Source of the DNA: JADJLQ01 sp034439915
GTDB taxonomy: Bacteria; Bacteroidota; Bacteroidia; Chitinophagales; Saprospiraceae
NCBI GenBank assembly: GCA_034439915.1
Contig: JAWXBI010000227.1
Span: 1-16,042, forward strand
Reading direction: 5' to 3'
Length of the DNA stretch: 16,042 bases
This document shows positions 1 through 8,955 of this stretch, piece after piece. A program made the position numbers and the translations under genes. Position 1 is the stretch's first letter. Each line of letters begins with the position of its first letter. The notes beneath the pieces were generated by a model. That model did no database searches. It was not told the DNA's origin and saw only the letters and a list, made by a program, of their open reading frames with translations.

Positions 1-132
1 GGCGCTATTGAAAATAGCGCTCTGCAAAGCCCCGGCTGCAATCAGAGCTTCTTGTCGACGACCCTCGGTAATGACATCCACCGCGCCAGCGGCCTCGGCG
101 ATAGCGGCGGAATCGCGATTCTTCTTAGACAT
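1..132 (-). CDS. N-terminal fragment of a probable PAS-domain sensor protein
   Basis: An open frame starts at ATG 132-130 and runs off the window at base 1 (44 codons, no stop). It begins MSKKNRDSAAIAEAAG and ends ALQSAIFNSA. From memory, ALQ-AIFNSANFSSIATD is the start of a PAS domain common in multi-PAS histidine kinases and diguanylate cyclases of Gram-negative bacteria; only the first residues of that match are visible, so the output domain is unknown. The first 30 residues are Ala/Glu/Arg-rich and likely cytoplasmic, with no signal peptide. I count 76 G/C among 132 bases, clearly richer than the AT-rich DNA that follows, which hints at different ancestry. A weak purine stretch (GAAG) lies about 8 bases before the ATG. 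Confidence 0.6.
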   Translation of the reverse strand, partial: MSKKNRDSAAIAEAAGAVDVITEGRRQEALIAAGALQSAIFNSA

Positions 133-533
133 AATTCACTTCGATTTCAATAATTGATGCAAATTCATTTATCAAAAGCCACTGCTGTTTTTGATATTCG
201 GCTTAAGACAGGTTCAAGCCCTATACCACTGTGGCTAGGTCTGAATTATTAATCAGTCCTCCAATATCGGCATTAGACCAAATTTACGACTTAATACAAA
301 GCTTAAAGACAAAATATTGAAGAATGGAACATTTAATATCATTGTTGAACTGGGTTTAGACATTATTTGATTTCATCGGCAAATGAACTGCCACGAAGGC
401 ATACTCAGTCAAAAACCAATGATGAATTTTTCAACAGGAGCAATAGTTCTTTCTCTTGATGAAAAATGAAGTTTAAACCCACTGTTCTGTCTTTTAAATG
501 TACAACAGATTCCAGTATATGATTATTCTCCAT
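133..533. other. intergenic region, no convincing gene
   Basis: This 401-base AT-rich stretch separates the 5' end of the PAS-type gene (minus) from the 3' end of the metal ATPase (minus). It must hold the promoter of the former and the end of the metal operon transcript. I see no strong hairpin with a T-tract. Short frames exist (for example 37 codons at 253-363 minus) but lack convincing composition. Confidence 0.5.
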
Positions 534-2576
534 TTAAAATTTCATTCGTTGAATACGTATGGCATTCAGAATAACCAGTAAAGCTACTCCGACATCTGCA
601 AATACTGCTTCCCACATGGAGGCCAATCCACTGGCCCCCAGAACCAATACGATCAATTTTACAAAAAGCGCAAAAACGATATTCTGAATGATAATACGTT
701 TAGTAGCCCAGCTAATCCGGATGGCTGTGATGATTTTGGAGGGTTGGTCCGTTTGTATCACCACATCAGCGGTTTCAATTGCTGCATCGCTGCCCATAGC
801 CCCCATAGCAATTCCAACATCACTCAAGGCAAGCGCCGGAGCATCATTGATGCCATCACCTACAAAAGCAATGATTTTATTTTTATCCTGCATTAATTCT
901 TCTACTATCTGCACCTTATTTTCAGGCAGTAAGTCACCGAATGCGGTTTCTATGGCAAGCGTTTTTGCTATTTTTTGAGTAATGGAATTTTTATCTCCAC
1001 TGAGCAGGACAATTTGCCGTATACCATTATGGTGCATTTGTTGCACGGACTCTATGGCATCAACTTTTAGTTCATCAGCTATCAGTACATATCCTGCATA
1101 TCTATTGTCGACAGCAACAGCGACTATGGTTTCTTCCATATTATCAATAGCTTCATCATACGCTATATTAAATTTAGTCAACAACTTGGTGTTGCCTGCC
1201 AGCACTATTTTGCCATTTACAATACCTTTGAGTCCGTGCCCTGAAATCTCCTCCATATCAGTGGCCTGATATTGCTGCGTTTCTTTTTTTACATAATCAG
1301 AAATAGCTTTAGCGATGGGGTGGGTGGATTTTTTTTCCACGGCTGCCAATAATCCCATAAATTCCGATTGGTCCATATCGCGAGTTACGATATCCTGTAC
1401 TTTAAATACCCCTGAGGTCAGTGTGCCTGTTTTATCCAGCACCAAAGTATTTACCTTCGTCATTAACTCTAAAAAATTAGAGCCTTTAAATAAAATACCG
1501 TTTCGACTAGCCGCTCCAATGCCGCCAAAATAGCCCAGGGGAATCGAAATTACAAGGGCACAAGGGCAACTGATTACCAGGAAAATTAAAGCCCGGTAGA
1601 GCCAATCCTTAAATACATAATCGTTTATTATAAAATAGGGAATGGTCACGAGGGCTATGGCTAGAATAAAAACAATCGGTGTATAAATTTTTGCCAGCTT
1701 GCGGATAAGTAATTCAGTCTTTGCTTTTCGGGAGGATGCATGTTGTACCAAATCCAGGATTTTGGCCAGCGAACTGTCAGAGAATATTTTAGTGACTTTC
1801 AACTCTATCACCTTATCCAGATTGAGCATACCGGCCAATACCTGTTCACCTTTTAAAACTTTTTTTGGCTGACTTTCACCCGTTAAAGCTGAAGTATTAA
1901 AGCTGCTGGCATCATTTAACAGTTTACCATCCAGGGGTACTTTTTCACCGGCTTTGATTTGGATCGTTTCGCCAGTGAATACCTCTTCTGGTTTTACGGT
2001 TTGATAACTGTTGTTTCGCAAAACATTTGCCTCTGATGGCCTGACATCCAATAATGCTTTGATATTGGATTTGGCTTTATTTACTGCTGCACTTTGAACA
2101 AGTTCCCCCATGGCATAAAACAACATGACGGCTACTCCTTCCGGATATTCGCCGATGGCAAATGCGCCAACGGTGGCTACAGACATCAGCGTAAACTCAG
2201 TAAAAAACTCCTTTTTTAAAATGGCCATCCAACTTTCTTTTATTACTGGTAAACCAACTGGCAGATACGCGATGACATACGCGGCTAAGCGTAGATAACC
2301 TGTAAAAAAGTCAGGGTTTAAATAATCAATAAGTATACCGGTGAGGAGTAACGCCAAGCTGATGCCGATGGGTAAATAGTTTTTCCAGGCTTTCTTTTTA
2401 CTATACATATCATTCAAAGGATGACCTGAATGATCATGATCGGCATCGAAATCGCTTTTTATTTTGATCAACCCCTCTGCCCCGGCCCGTGAATATATTT
2501 TTTCTTCCAGTGAGCAACAGTTCATTCGCCCGTCTGCATCGAAGGTATGGACATGATTCGGCGCTGGCTGTTTCAT
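534..2576 (-). CDS. zntA: heavy-metal translocating P1B-type ATPase (Zn2+/Cd2+/Pb2+ class)
   Basis: This inner-membrane pump would export soft divalent cations from cytoplasm to periplasm using ATP. It has 680 residues. The N-terminus has no full HMA domain; instead it carries CCSLEE (C20, C21), resembling the CCxxE metal site of CadA-type pumps, and a His/Asp patch (DADHDHSGH, 44-52). Membrane helices are at about 66-86, 94-110, 126-142, 146-158, 297-318, 328-350, 632-648 and 655-672. The actuator TGES is at 232-235, the CPC ion site at 337-339, the phosphorylated DKTGT at 381-385 (D381), the HP motif at 419-420 and the GDGINDAP hinge at 573-580. D661 in the last helix matches the conserved Asp of ZntA-type pumps. 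ATG 2576 overlaps the DUF3703 stop by four bases (ATGA), so translational coupling is likely. It is the last gene of the operon. The family is certain; the Zn/Cd/Pb class is inferred. Confidence 0.93.
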   Translation of the reverse strand: MKQPAPNHVHTFDADGRMNCCSLEEKIYSRAGAEGLIKIKSDFDADHDHSGHPLNDMYSKKKAWKNYLPIGISLALLLTGILIDYLNPDFFTGYLRLAAYVIAYLPVGLPVIKESWMAILKKEFFTEFTLMSVATVGAFAIGEYPEGVAVMLFYAMGELVQSAAVNKAKSNIKALLDVRPSEANVLRNNSYQTVKPEEVFTGETIQIKAGEKVPLDGKLLNDASSFNTSALTGESQPKKVLKGEQVLAGMLNLDKVIELKVTKIFSDSSLAKILDLVQHASSRKAKTELLIRKLAKIYTPIVFILAIALVTIPYFIINDYVFKDWLYRALIFLVISCPCALVISIPLGYFGGIGAASRNGILFKGSNFLELMTKVNTLVLDKTGTLTSGVFKVQDIVTRDMDQSEFMGLLAAVEKKSTHPIAKAISDYVKKETQQYQATDMEEISGHGLKGIVNGKIVLAGNTKLLTKFNIAYDEAIDNMEETIVAVAVDNRYAGYVLIADELKVDAIESVQQMHHNGIRQIVLLSGDKNSITQKIAKTLAIETAFGDLLPENKVQIVEELMQDKNKIIAFVGDGINDAPALALSDVGIAMGAMGSDAAIETADVVIQTDQPSKIITAIRISWATKRIIIQNIVFALFVKLIVLVLGASGLASMWEAVFADVGVALLVILNAIRIQRMKF

Positions 2577-2974
2577 GACCCGGGCTGATTATGTGTATTG
2601 ATCATTTCCTGCAGGTCATCTGGTATGATCATGGGCTTAAGGGGTGGTACATTTGACCTTCCGGTATTGCCAGAAGTTATTTTTCCAATAAAAGATTTTA
2701 CACCTCCAATCAATAAACGGGGAATCTGCCCCAGGATTTCGCGCATATCTTTTATCCGGATTCCAAAGATCAGCATCCTCCAATGCACGGCCGTAGGTTC
2801 AATTGGATAGGGTTGTCCGAGTATATGGGCTCTTTCCAGGTGGTTCCAACACACCTGATGTTTTTTATCGGCCAAGGCAGCCGTTGCCTGTTGAATTTCT
2901 TCTTCATAATATGGCCTTACGTGTGTGGGCATGGTAAGAAAAAATTTCATAAGTAGCATACATTTAATGTTCAT
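2573..2974 (-). CDS. DUF3703 family protein
   Basis: This small soluble protein of 133 residues has no known reaction. I recognise the DUF3703 pattern: a helical LERAHILGQ segment (47-55), H64-W65-R66-M67, a REILGQIPRLL stretch, then SGNTGRSNVPPLKPM and a PDDLQ ending. DUF3703 genes recur beside heavy-metal efflux genes, as here. There is no signal peptide or membrane helix. The ATG at 2974 overlaps the adaptor's last codons by 11 bases and follows a GGGGGA run that could serve as a ribosome site but is also adaptor coding sequence. Later Met codons at 2959, 2950 and 2932 are possible starts, and the conserved part begins after the 2932 one (MPTHVRPYYEEE). It is coupled to the ATPase through an ATGA overlap. 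A role in metal handling or pump assembly is inference from position only. Confidence 0.82.
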   Translation of the reverse strand: MNIKCMLLMKFFLTMPTHVRPYYEEEIQQATAALADKKHQVCWNHLERAHILGQPYPIEPTAVHWRMLIFGIRIKDMREILGQIPRLLIGGVKSFIGKITSGNTGRSNVPPLKPMIIPDDLQEMINTHNQPGS

Positions 2975-4214
2975 GTTCCCCCGTGTTGGTCAATTTGGCC
3001 AGAACAAAAAAAGCGCCTTTTACGATAATTTTTGTTTCCTTAGGCAGTTCTTTTAACAGGGTCACCTGAGTATACCCTACATCAGAAATACCCCGGGCAA
3101 TAGGAATTTTTTCAAAGGTCATTCCCTTTTTTTCTGGAGTTGTGGATACGGTATGGTCGTCAGATGCAGCTGCATCGCCAGGGTGGTCATGATGCTCATG
3201 GGGTGGTGATGTTTCGGAAACAATAAAAATATAATCCTGCCCCAGGTGTGAAACGATAGCTCCAGAAGGTATGGCTGGAAACGTAATATGGCTGAGGCTG
3301 ATAATAGCGGTAACATTCATGCCGTCAATCAACCCGGTTTTGTTACCCTCCACATGGGCATGTACGGAGACCACCTTGCTTTCCCCTTCAAAAGTGGAAC
3401 CCAGTGAAAATATTTTGGCATCATACTCTTTTCCGGGATTATTCGTCAATGTAAAATGGATAACCTGATGGTTTTGAATTTTGGGAAGATCCTTTTCAAA
3501 GACGAATAAATCCAGGTGGAGCTGATGGTTATCAATAATTTTAATCATTGTAGTACTCAAATCAACATAGGACCCGATATCGACGAGTACTTCACTGATG
3601 GTACCCCCTATTGGAGCCCGGACCTTTAAAGTCGAAATTAAATTTCCGGGCTGCAGCGAATCCGGTTGGATATACATCAATTGGAGTTGCTGGTATAAAG
3701 ACGACTTTCTGGTATGCAGTGCTTTGAGCTCAGATTGGACAGCCTGAAGATTTTTTAAAGCCCCTGCGTTGCCTTTGTTAAGCTGTTCCTGTCGTAACAA
3801 TTCCAGTTGGGCGAGTTCTATTTTTGAACTTAAGGTTAGATACTCCTCTTGTATCTGAATAAATTCCGGGTTTTGTATCGTGGCGATCACCTGTCCGGGG
3901 GAGACCCGGAGTCCTGGCTGGATTTGCAGTGATTTAATAATGCCCCGGTACATGGAATTGACATTTGCTTTATACTGATTGGGCACCTTGAGTTTGCCAC
4001 TGGCTTTAAGGGTTTCGTTGAGTTGTTTATCTTCAATACGACCTAATTCTATTCCAATACTTTTGATTTGTTCATCACTCAGCCAGGTCGTATTGCTGGT
4101 GGTATGTTCATCCATGTGATGGTCTTCTTCCGCAATGGGTGCTGTGCTTTTCTGGCCGGTACACGACAGCAGGAAACAACTATAAACCAAAGTATATAAT
4201 TTAATCGTTTTCAT
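2964..4214 (-). CDS. czcB: RND efflux periplasmic adaptor lipoprotein (CzcB/CusB type, His-rich)
   Basis: This membrane-fusion protein would bridge the RND pump and the outer-membrane channel in the periplasm. It has 416 residues. A lipoprotein signal ends in LLSC with the lipidated Cys at residue 18, so it is probably anchored by lipid. Next come a His-rich segment (EEDHHMDEH), a barrel/lipoyl-like half (about 60-115, with VNSMYRGIIKSLQIQPGLRV), a coiled-coil hairpin (about 118-185, rich in Leu/Gln/Glu), the returning lipoyl half (VRAPIGGTISEVLVDIGSYV) and a beta-barrel/MP domain. A second His cluster (HEHHDHPGD) lies in the C-terminal third and the protein ends GEHEH. His clusters suit Zn/Co/Cd or Cu/Ni handling; the metal cannot be told from sequence. 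Its ATG is three bases after the pump stop, and its 3' end overlaps DUF3703. Confidence 0.92.
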   Translation of the reverse strand: MKTIKLYTLVYSCFLLSCTGQKSTAPIAEEDHHMDEHTTSNTTWLSDEQIKSIGIELGRIEDKQLNETLKASGKLKVPNQYKANVNSMYRGIIKSLQIQPGLRVSPGQVIATIQNPEFIQIQEEYLTLSSKIELAQLELLRQEQLNKGNAGALKNLQAVQSELKALHTRKSSLYQQLQLMYIQPDSLQPGNLISTLKVRAPIGGTISEVLVDIGSYVDLSTTMIKIIDNHQLHLDLFVFEKDLPKIQNHQVIHFTLTNNPGKEYDAKIFSLGSTFEGESKVVSVHAHVEGNKTGLIDGMNVTAIISLSHITFPAIPSGAIVSHLGQDYIFIVSETSPPHEHHDHPGDAAASDDHTVSTTPEKKGMTFEKIPIARGISDVGYTQVTLLKELPKETKIIVKGAFFVLAKLTNTGEHEH

Positions 4215-4217
4215 TTT

Positions 4218-7200
4218 TTATTGATTGATATAATAATAATACTGAATGACAGATTGATTGTATTTGTTGAGAGTATCCAGATAATTGCGCCGGATCTCAA
4301 TAGCCTGAGTTAAATATTGGGACAAGTCAGAAAAACCAATTTCTCCTGCCTGGTAGGATAAGGTAGCAGCTTTGATGATTTCCTCAGCTTGATTCAAACC
4401 GGTCAATTCATAATATGCCAGTCCCTTTTTGTTTTTGTCCAGTTCCTGAAATGCCTGTTCCCGTTCACTGATTATTCCCTGGTTAGTAAAATTGGATTGA
4501 GCTTGTTGAAAATCGACTTCTGCTTCAGCCAGTTTTACTTTATTGCGATGGGCGTTCAAACCCAGAATAGGGAAAGCAGCAGAAACGGAAAAACCGGAAA
4601 AGGGGTTATCGGCAGCCCAGAGCAACTGACTGTAAAAACGGCCGGAAAAATCCGGTTTATTTTCCTGTTTCGCTACTGCAATACTGGATTTGGCTATCTG
4701 TATATTTTGTTGTTGCAATTGCAGAAGGGGATGTGCCGGGTTTCCATCTCCGGGGTTTGAGGCTACAACGAGCTTTTCCAGAGGAGTGTCGGGGGGCAAT
4801 ACCAATTGATTGGAATTAGACAACAACTTCAGTCGCTCCTGCTCGATACGGATAGAATGAACGATTTGTTGTCGGGAAGACACTAACTCCAGCAAACGAG
4901 CTTGTGCGGCTATGCTATCCAGGCCCGGGCTTTCTCCAGACTTTACTTTTAACCGGGTAGTTTCCTGCAAATTGACATATATCGTATCCAATCGGCTCAA
5001 TAAATGCTGCAGGTCTTGCAAATACCACAAATTAAAATAAGACTCCCGCACATCCCTTTTGATACCTGCTTCAATAGCGTTGGTGTTGGTTTGATAATAT
5101 TTCAATTGTTCTCGCACCATATTTTTTTGTGCGGTATACCATCCCGGCCAGGCTAAGGTTTGTGACAGACCGATTTTTAATATACCTCTGGTATCACTGG
5201 GCCGCAAATCTTCATTTTCGACAAACACACCGGTTTTGGGAAATGCCATCGTGGTGTTGATCCGGGCATTTGTTTTTTGAATCCATTGGTTGTTTATTTC
5301 ATATTGAAGGTTGTTTTTAGTCCCTTGCAGGACTTCTTCAACACCAGCCCGCCTTATAGTCACCTCTTGGGCAGGCAGATCAATGGAAATGAATAAACAA
5401 ACTATTATACTCAGCAGAATGGCCATTGGTTTTAGTTTTCTTTTGTGGGTGAATAATAGGTACAATAGAGGTAATACAAAGAGGGTTAAAAAAGTAGCGG
5501 TGATCAATCCACCAATCACCACGGTGGCCAGGGGTTTTTGTACTTCCGCACCTGCTCCGGTAGACAAGGCCATTGGAATAAATCCAAGTGAAGCGACCGT
5601 TGCGGTCATCAATACCGGACGCAACCGTATTTTTGTACCGGCCAACACCCTTTCCAGTATATTTTCCATCCCTTCTTTTTCCAATTGATTAAATGTGCTG
5701 ATCAGGACTATTCCATTAAGTACGGCAACTCCGAATAAAGCGATAAACCCTACACCGGCCGATATACTGAAAGGCATATCGCGGTATAATAAAGCAAACA
5801 CCCCACCTATTGCACTCATAGGAATGGCCGTGAATATTAATAAAGATTCCTTGATCGATCCGAAGGTAAAGTAGAGCAGGATAAAAATCAGAGCCAGTGC
5901 TCCGGGAACAGCTATTTTGAGTCTGGCTGTAGCTTCCTGCAGGTTTTCAAAGGTGCCGCCGAAAGTATAATAATAAGCTACCGGTAAAATAGCCGCCTGA
6001 GTAAGTTTTTCCTTCACTTCTTCAACTATAGTAGCTACATCGCGGTGTGTAATATTGAACCCAACCACGATTATTCGTTTACCATCTTCCCGGCTGATTT
6101 GTGCGGGCCCTTCTTTAAAGGATATTTCAGCAACTTGTGAAAGCGGGATATGTATACCGCCGGACGCTGCAATAAAAAGATTGCCTACATCTTCAATGGA
6201 TGTCCGGTAAGCACTGTCCAGGCGAACCACCAGATCAAATTTCCGTTCATTTTCAAACACTACACCTGCGGCTTCCCCGGCAAATGCAGTACTAATTGTA
6301 TGGTTGATATCCTCAATATTTAACCCATAACCTGCGATCCTCGCCCGGTCGTATTGTATGGTGATTTGTGGCAGTCCGGTTGTGCGTTCTACCTGGGGTG
6401 TAGAGATGCCATCAATACCGCGGATCAGGTCGGCTACCCGGGTACCCAACGCCGCCAGGGTATCAATATTTTCGCCGAAAATTTTAATGGCGACATCCTG
6501 CCGCACACCGGTCATCAATTCATTAAACCGCATTTGAATCGGTTGGGAAATTTCAAAGAACACCCCGGGGATCACCTCCAGTTTTTCCATGATCATATTG
6601 GCCATTTCATTGTAATCTTTGGTAGTAGTCCATTCCTTTTTGGGTTTTAAGACGATAATCATATCGGTTGCTTCCGGTGGCATAGGATCTGTCGGTATAT
6701 CCGCACTTCCTGTTTTCCCGACGACCAACCTGACATCCGGAAACGATTTGATGATCCGGATGGCTTGCATGGAAGTTTCCACACTTTGGCTGAGCGAAGT
6801 ACCCTGGGGTAAAATGCAATGAAAGGCATAATCCCCTTCTTCCAGTTGGGGTATAAATTCTCCTCCCATTTTTGAAAAAACAATGATAGTAAAGACAAAA
6901 ACCGCCACGGTTGCCGCGACGATAATTAATTTTAATCGTATCGCCCCTTTAAGCAGCGGTTGATAAATGCGATGAAGGAAGTCCATCATACGGTCGGAAT
7001 AGGATTGGGTTTTTATCTGTTTGGGTAAAAACAAGGCGCTCATCATCGGGATATACGTGAGGGAAAGCAGAAGCGCTCCAAAAATGGCGAACCCAACCGT
7101 TTGAGCCATAGGCCGGAACATTTTGCCTTCGATCCCCACCAGGGTGAGGATCGGGATGTATACGATTAGAATAATGATTTCACCAAAAGCAGCGCTGTTC

Positions 7201-8534
7201 CTGATTTTTGATGTTGATATAAAAACCTCCTTGTCCATCTGCTCCTGGGTTAATCGGATCCCCGGCGTGCGGATAGACAAATGATGAAGGGTGGCTTCCA
7301 CAATGATGACCGCCCCGTCTACGATCAATCCAAAGTCAATGGCCCCAAGGCTCATCAGGTTTGCACTCACACCAAAAACTTTCATCATGCCCAAGGCAAA
7401 CAACATGGATAAGGGAATAGCGGATGCCACTATTAATCCAGCTCTGAGATTGCCCATAAAAACAACCAACACAAATAAAACGATCAGGGCTCCTTCAATC
7501 AGGTTGGTCTCTACAGTTTTTACGGCACGATTTACAAGATCAGTACGGTCTAAATAAACTTCCACATCAACGTCGTCAGGTAAGGCGCCTTTGATGTTGC
7601 CCATTTTAGATTTTACCCGTTCAACCACCGCAGCACTATTTGAACCTTTGAGCATCATCACAATCCCACCTACTACTTCTTTTTCCCCATTATAGGTCAC
7701 CGAACCGTAGCGGGCGGCATTTCCGAATTTCACTTCGGCCACATCTCTTACCAGTATCGGGATTCCATTGACTTTTTTAATTACAATATTTTTAATGTCC
7801 TCCATGGAATGGACCAACCCGATACCCCGGATAAAATAAGCGTTGGGTTTTTTATCGATGTAGGCACCTCCGGTATTTTCATTGTTTTTTTCCAGCGCGG
7901 TATACAATTCAGCAATCGTTATATCCAATGATCTGAGACGGTAAGGATTGACAGCTATTTCATATTGTTTGACCAATCCTCCAAAGCTGATCACTTCAGC
8001 TACCCCGGGAGTGCCATACAATTGTCTGGCGACGATCCAGTCTTGCATTTCACGCAAGTCCATTGCTGTATATTTATTTTCAGCTCCTTTTTTGGGATGA
8101 ATAATATACTGATAAATTTCACCCAGGCCTGAACTCACCGGGGCGAGTTCAGGGTTGCCTATGCCTGGCGGAATTTTCGCCTCGGCATCTTTTAACCGCT
8201 CATTGATGAGTTGACGGGCAAAATAAATATCGACATGTTCTGCAAAAACCACGGTGACTACTGATAACCCAAACCGGGAGATGGATCTCATCTCTTCTAA
8301 ATCCGGCAGATTGGCCAGGCTTTGCTCGATGGGATAGGTTACCAGTTGCTCGGTTTCCTGGGCCGCCAGGGTAGGGGTCAGTGTAATGATCTGTACCTGG
8401 TTGTTGGTGATATCCGGCACGGCATCCAGGGGCAATTTGGTCGCACTCCAGACTCCCCAGATAATCAGGGCGACCGTCATCAGCCCGACCATCAGTTTAT
8501 GTTTTATACTAAAATGAATAATGCGGTTCAACAT
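4218..8534 (-). CDS. czcA: CzcA-type heavy-metal RND pump fused to a TolC-like outer-membrane factor
   Basis: Residues 1-1034 are a complete HME-RND pump, a proton-driven trimeric exporter: the first helix is about 14-32 (PLDAVPDITNNQVQ follows) and the TM4 proton relay is D400, D406 and E413, with the same spacing as D402/D408/E415 of CzcA. The porter site QPIQMRFNEL (664-673) is CzcA-like and lacks the Met placed there in CusA, arguing for Zn/Co/Cd over Cu. From M1037 a signal-peptide-like segment (hydrophobic 1039-1051, then LPAQ) leads into a TolC/OEP-like region (about 1060-1438) rich in long Gln/Leu/Ala helices, with SQTLAWPGW near 1124-1132. RND pumps alone run about 1030-1050 residues. 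Such fusions are known in Bacteroidota. ATG 8534 fits the CzcA N-terminus (MLNRIIHFSIKHKL); no Shine-Dalgarno is visible. The adaptor gene follows after three bases. Confidence 0.95.
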   Translation of the reverse strand: MLNRIIHFSIKHKLMVGLMTVALIIWGVWSATKLPLDAVPDITNNQVQIITLTPTLAAQETEQLVTYPIEQSLANLPDLEEMRSISRFGLSVVTVVFAEHVDIYFARQLINERLKDAEAKIPPGIGNPELAPVSSGLGEIYQYIIHPKKGAENKYTAMDLREMQDWIVARQLYGTPGVAEVISFGGLVKQYEIAVNPYRLRSLDITIAELYTALEKNNENTGGAYIDKKPNAYFIRGIGLVHSMEDIKNIVIKKVNGIPILVRDVAEVKFGNAARYGSVTYNGEKEVVGGIVMMLKGSNSAAVVERVKSKMGNIKGALPDDVDVEVYLDRTDLVNRAVKTVETNLIEGALIVLFVLVVFMGNLRAGLIVASAIPLSMLFALGMMKVFGVSANLMSLGAIDFGLIVDGAVIIVEATLHHLSIRTPGIRLTQEQMDKEVFISTSKIRNSAAFGEIIILIVYIPILTLVGIEGKMFRPMAQTVGFAIFGALLLSLTYIPMMSALFLPKQIKTQSYSDRMMDFLHRIYQPLLKGAIRLKLIIVAATVAVFVFTIIVFSKMGGEFIPQLEEGDYAFHCILPQGTSLSQSVETSMQAIRIIKSFPDVRLVVGKTGSADIPTDPMPPEATDMIIVLKPKKEWTTTKDYNEMANMIMEKLEVIPGVFFEISQPIQMRFNELMTGVRQDVAIKIFGENIDTLAALGTRVADLIRGIDGISTPQVERTTGLPQITIQYDRARIAGYGLNIEDINHTISTAFAGEAAGVVFENERKFDLVVRLDSAYRTSIEDVGNLFIAASGGIHIPLSQVAEISFKEGPAQISREDGKRIIVVGFNITHRDVATIVEEVKEKLTQAAILPVAYYYTFGGTFENLQEATARLKIAVPGALALIFILLYFTFGSIKESLLIFTAIPMSAIGGVFALLYRDMPFSISAGVGFIALFGVAVLNGIVLISTFNQLEKEGMENILERVLAGTKIRLRPVLMTATVASLGFIPMALSTGAGAEVQKPLATVVIGGLITATFLTLFVLPLLYLLFTHKRKLKPMAILLSIIVCLFISIDLPAQEVTIRRAGVEEVLQGTKNNLQYEINNQWIQKTNARINTTMAFPKTGVFVENEDLRPSDTRGILKIGLSQTLAWPGWYTAQKNMVREQLKYYQTNTNAIEAGIKRDVRESYFNLWYLQDLQHLLSRLDTIYVNLQETTRLKVKSGESPGLDSIAAQARLLELVSSRQQIVHSIRIEQERLKLLSNSNQLVLPPDTPLEKLVVASNPGDGNPAHPLLQLQQQNIQIAKSSIAVAKQENKPDFSGRFYSQLLWAADNPFSGFSVSAAFPILGLNAHRNKVKLAEAEVDFQQAQSNFTNQGIISEREQAFQELDKNKKGLAYYELTGLNQAEEIIKAATLSYQAGEIGFSDLSQYLTQAIEIRRNYLDTLNKYNQSVIQYYYYINQ

Positions 8535-8626
8535 AATTTAAAAATTGGTAATTAAGTATTAGGCCATCTCCACTACGAACAGGGTGCCTGATACCAGGTA
8601 TTAAAAAAAAGAGTACGGGAAAGGTA

Positions 8627-8941
8627 TTAACTCAACCTGGGTGGCTGCCAGAACGCCGGAGAATCGCCACTGTACAACCGGATCTTATAAGCTATAGGTG
8701 GTTGTCTAAAAAAGGGTATGGGCGGAAATGTATTGACGATTTGCTGGAAGATCACGGATGCAGCGCAGCAGGCACAATAACAAAATGGGGTACAGATCTC
8801 CATGGGATGATCGTGCTGTTCATGTTCCTGCGCACTATATAACTGTTCCTGTTCATTTTCTCCGCACTCCCGGGAGTCTCCGCATGGAATGGCGCACAAA
8901 ACCATCAAATAGGCGGACATCAGAAGGGAAAAAATGCGCAT
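8627..8941 (-). CDS. DUF6660 family small Cys/His-rich secreted protein
   Basis: I chose ATG 8941 (MRIFSLLMSAYLMVLC, 104 residues) over an upstream TTG at 8950, because the TTG lies inside a likely promoter box and the ATG gives a proper signal peptide with a positive N-terminus and a hydrophobic core. The mature part has a Cys/Glu segment (CGDSRECGENEQEQ), a His-rich stretch (EHEQHDHPME), then CTPFCYCACC with five Cys in ten residues, and ends FWQPPRLS. I recognise this as the DUF6660 pattern of small proteins ahead of CzcA/CusA operons in Bacteroidota; its biochemical role is unknown. The Cys/His clusters suggest metal binding outside the cytoplasm (inference). It is the first gene of the efflux operon, 92 bases before the RND start. 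Confidence 0.75.
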   Translation of the reverse strand: MRIFSLLMSAYLMVLCAIPCGDSRECGENEQEQLYSAQEHEQHDHPMEICTPFCYCACCAASVIFQQIVNTFPPIPFFRQPPIAYKIRLYSGDSPAFWQPPRLS

Positions 8942-8947
8942 GGAGTG

Positions 8948-8955
8948 CAAAGATA
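8948..8955 (-). promoter_or_regulatory. Bacteroidota -7 promoter box (TATCTTTG) for the metal operon
   Basis: On the minus strand the sequence is TATCTTTG, a full match to the TAnnTTTG -7 element of the Bacteroidota primary sigma factor. It ends 7 bases before ATG 8941, so transcription would start within a few bases of the start codon (a near-leaderless mRNA). No good TTTG -33 element is seen 19-21 bases upstream, so activation by a metal sensor is possible; no sensor gene is in the window. Confidence 0.5.

Noticed and set aside
253..363. 36-residue minus-strand ORF (MSKPSSTMILNVPFFNILSL onward)
   Set aside because: Short, Phe/Leu/Ser-rich, no family resemblance and no clear ribosome site.
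8948..8950. TTG start for the DUF6660 gene (107 residues)
   Set aside because: It lies within the likely -7 promoter box; ATG 8941 gives a better signal peptide.
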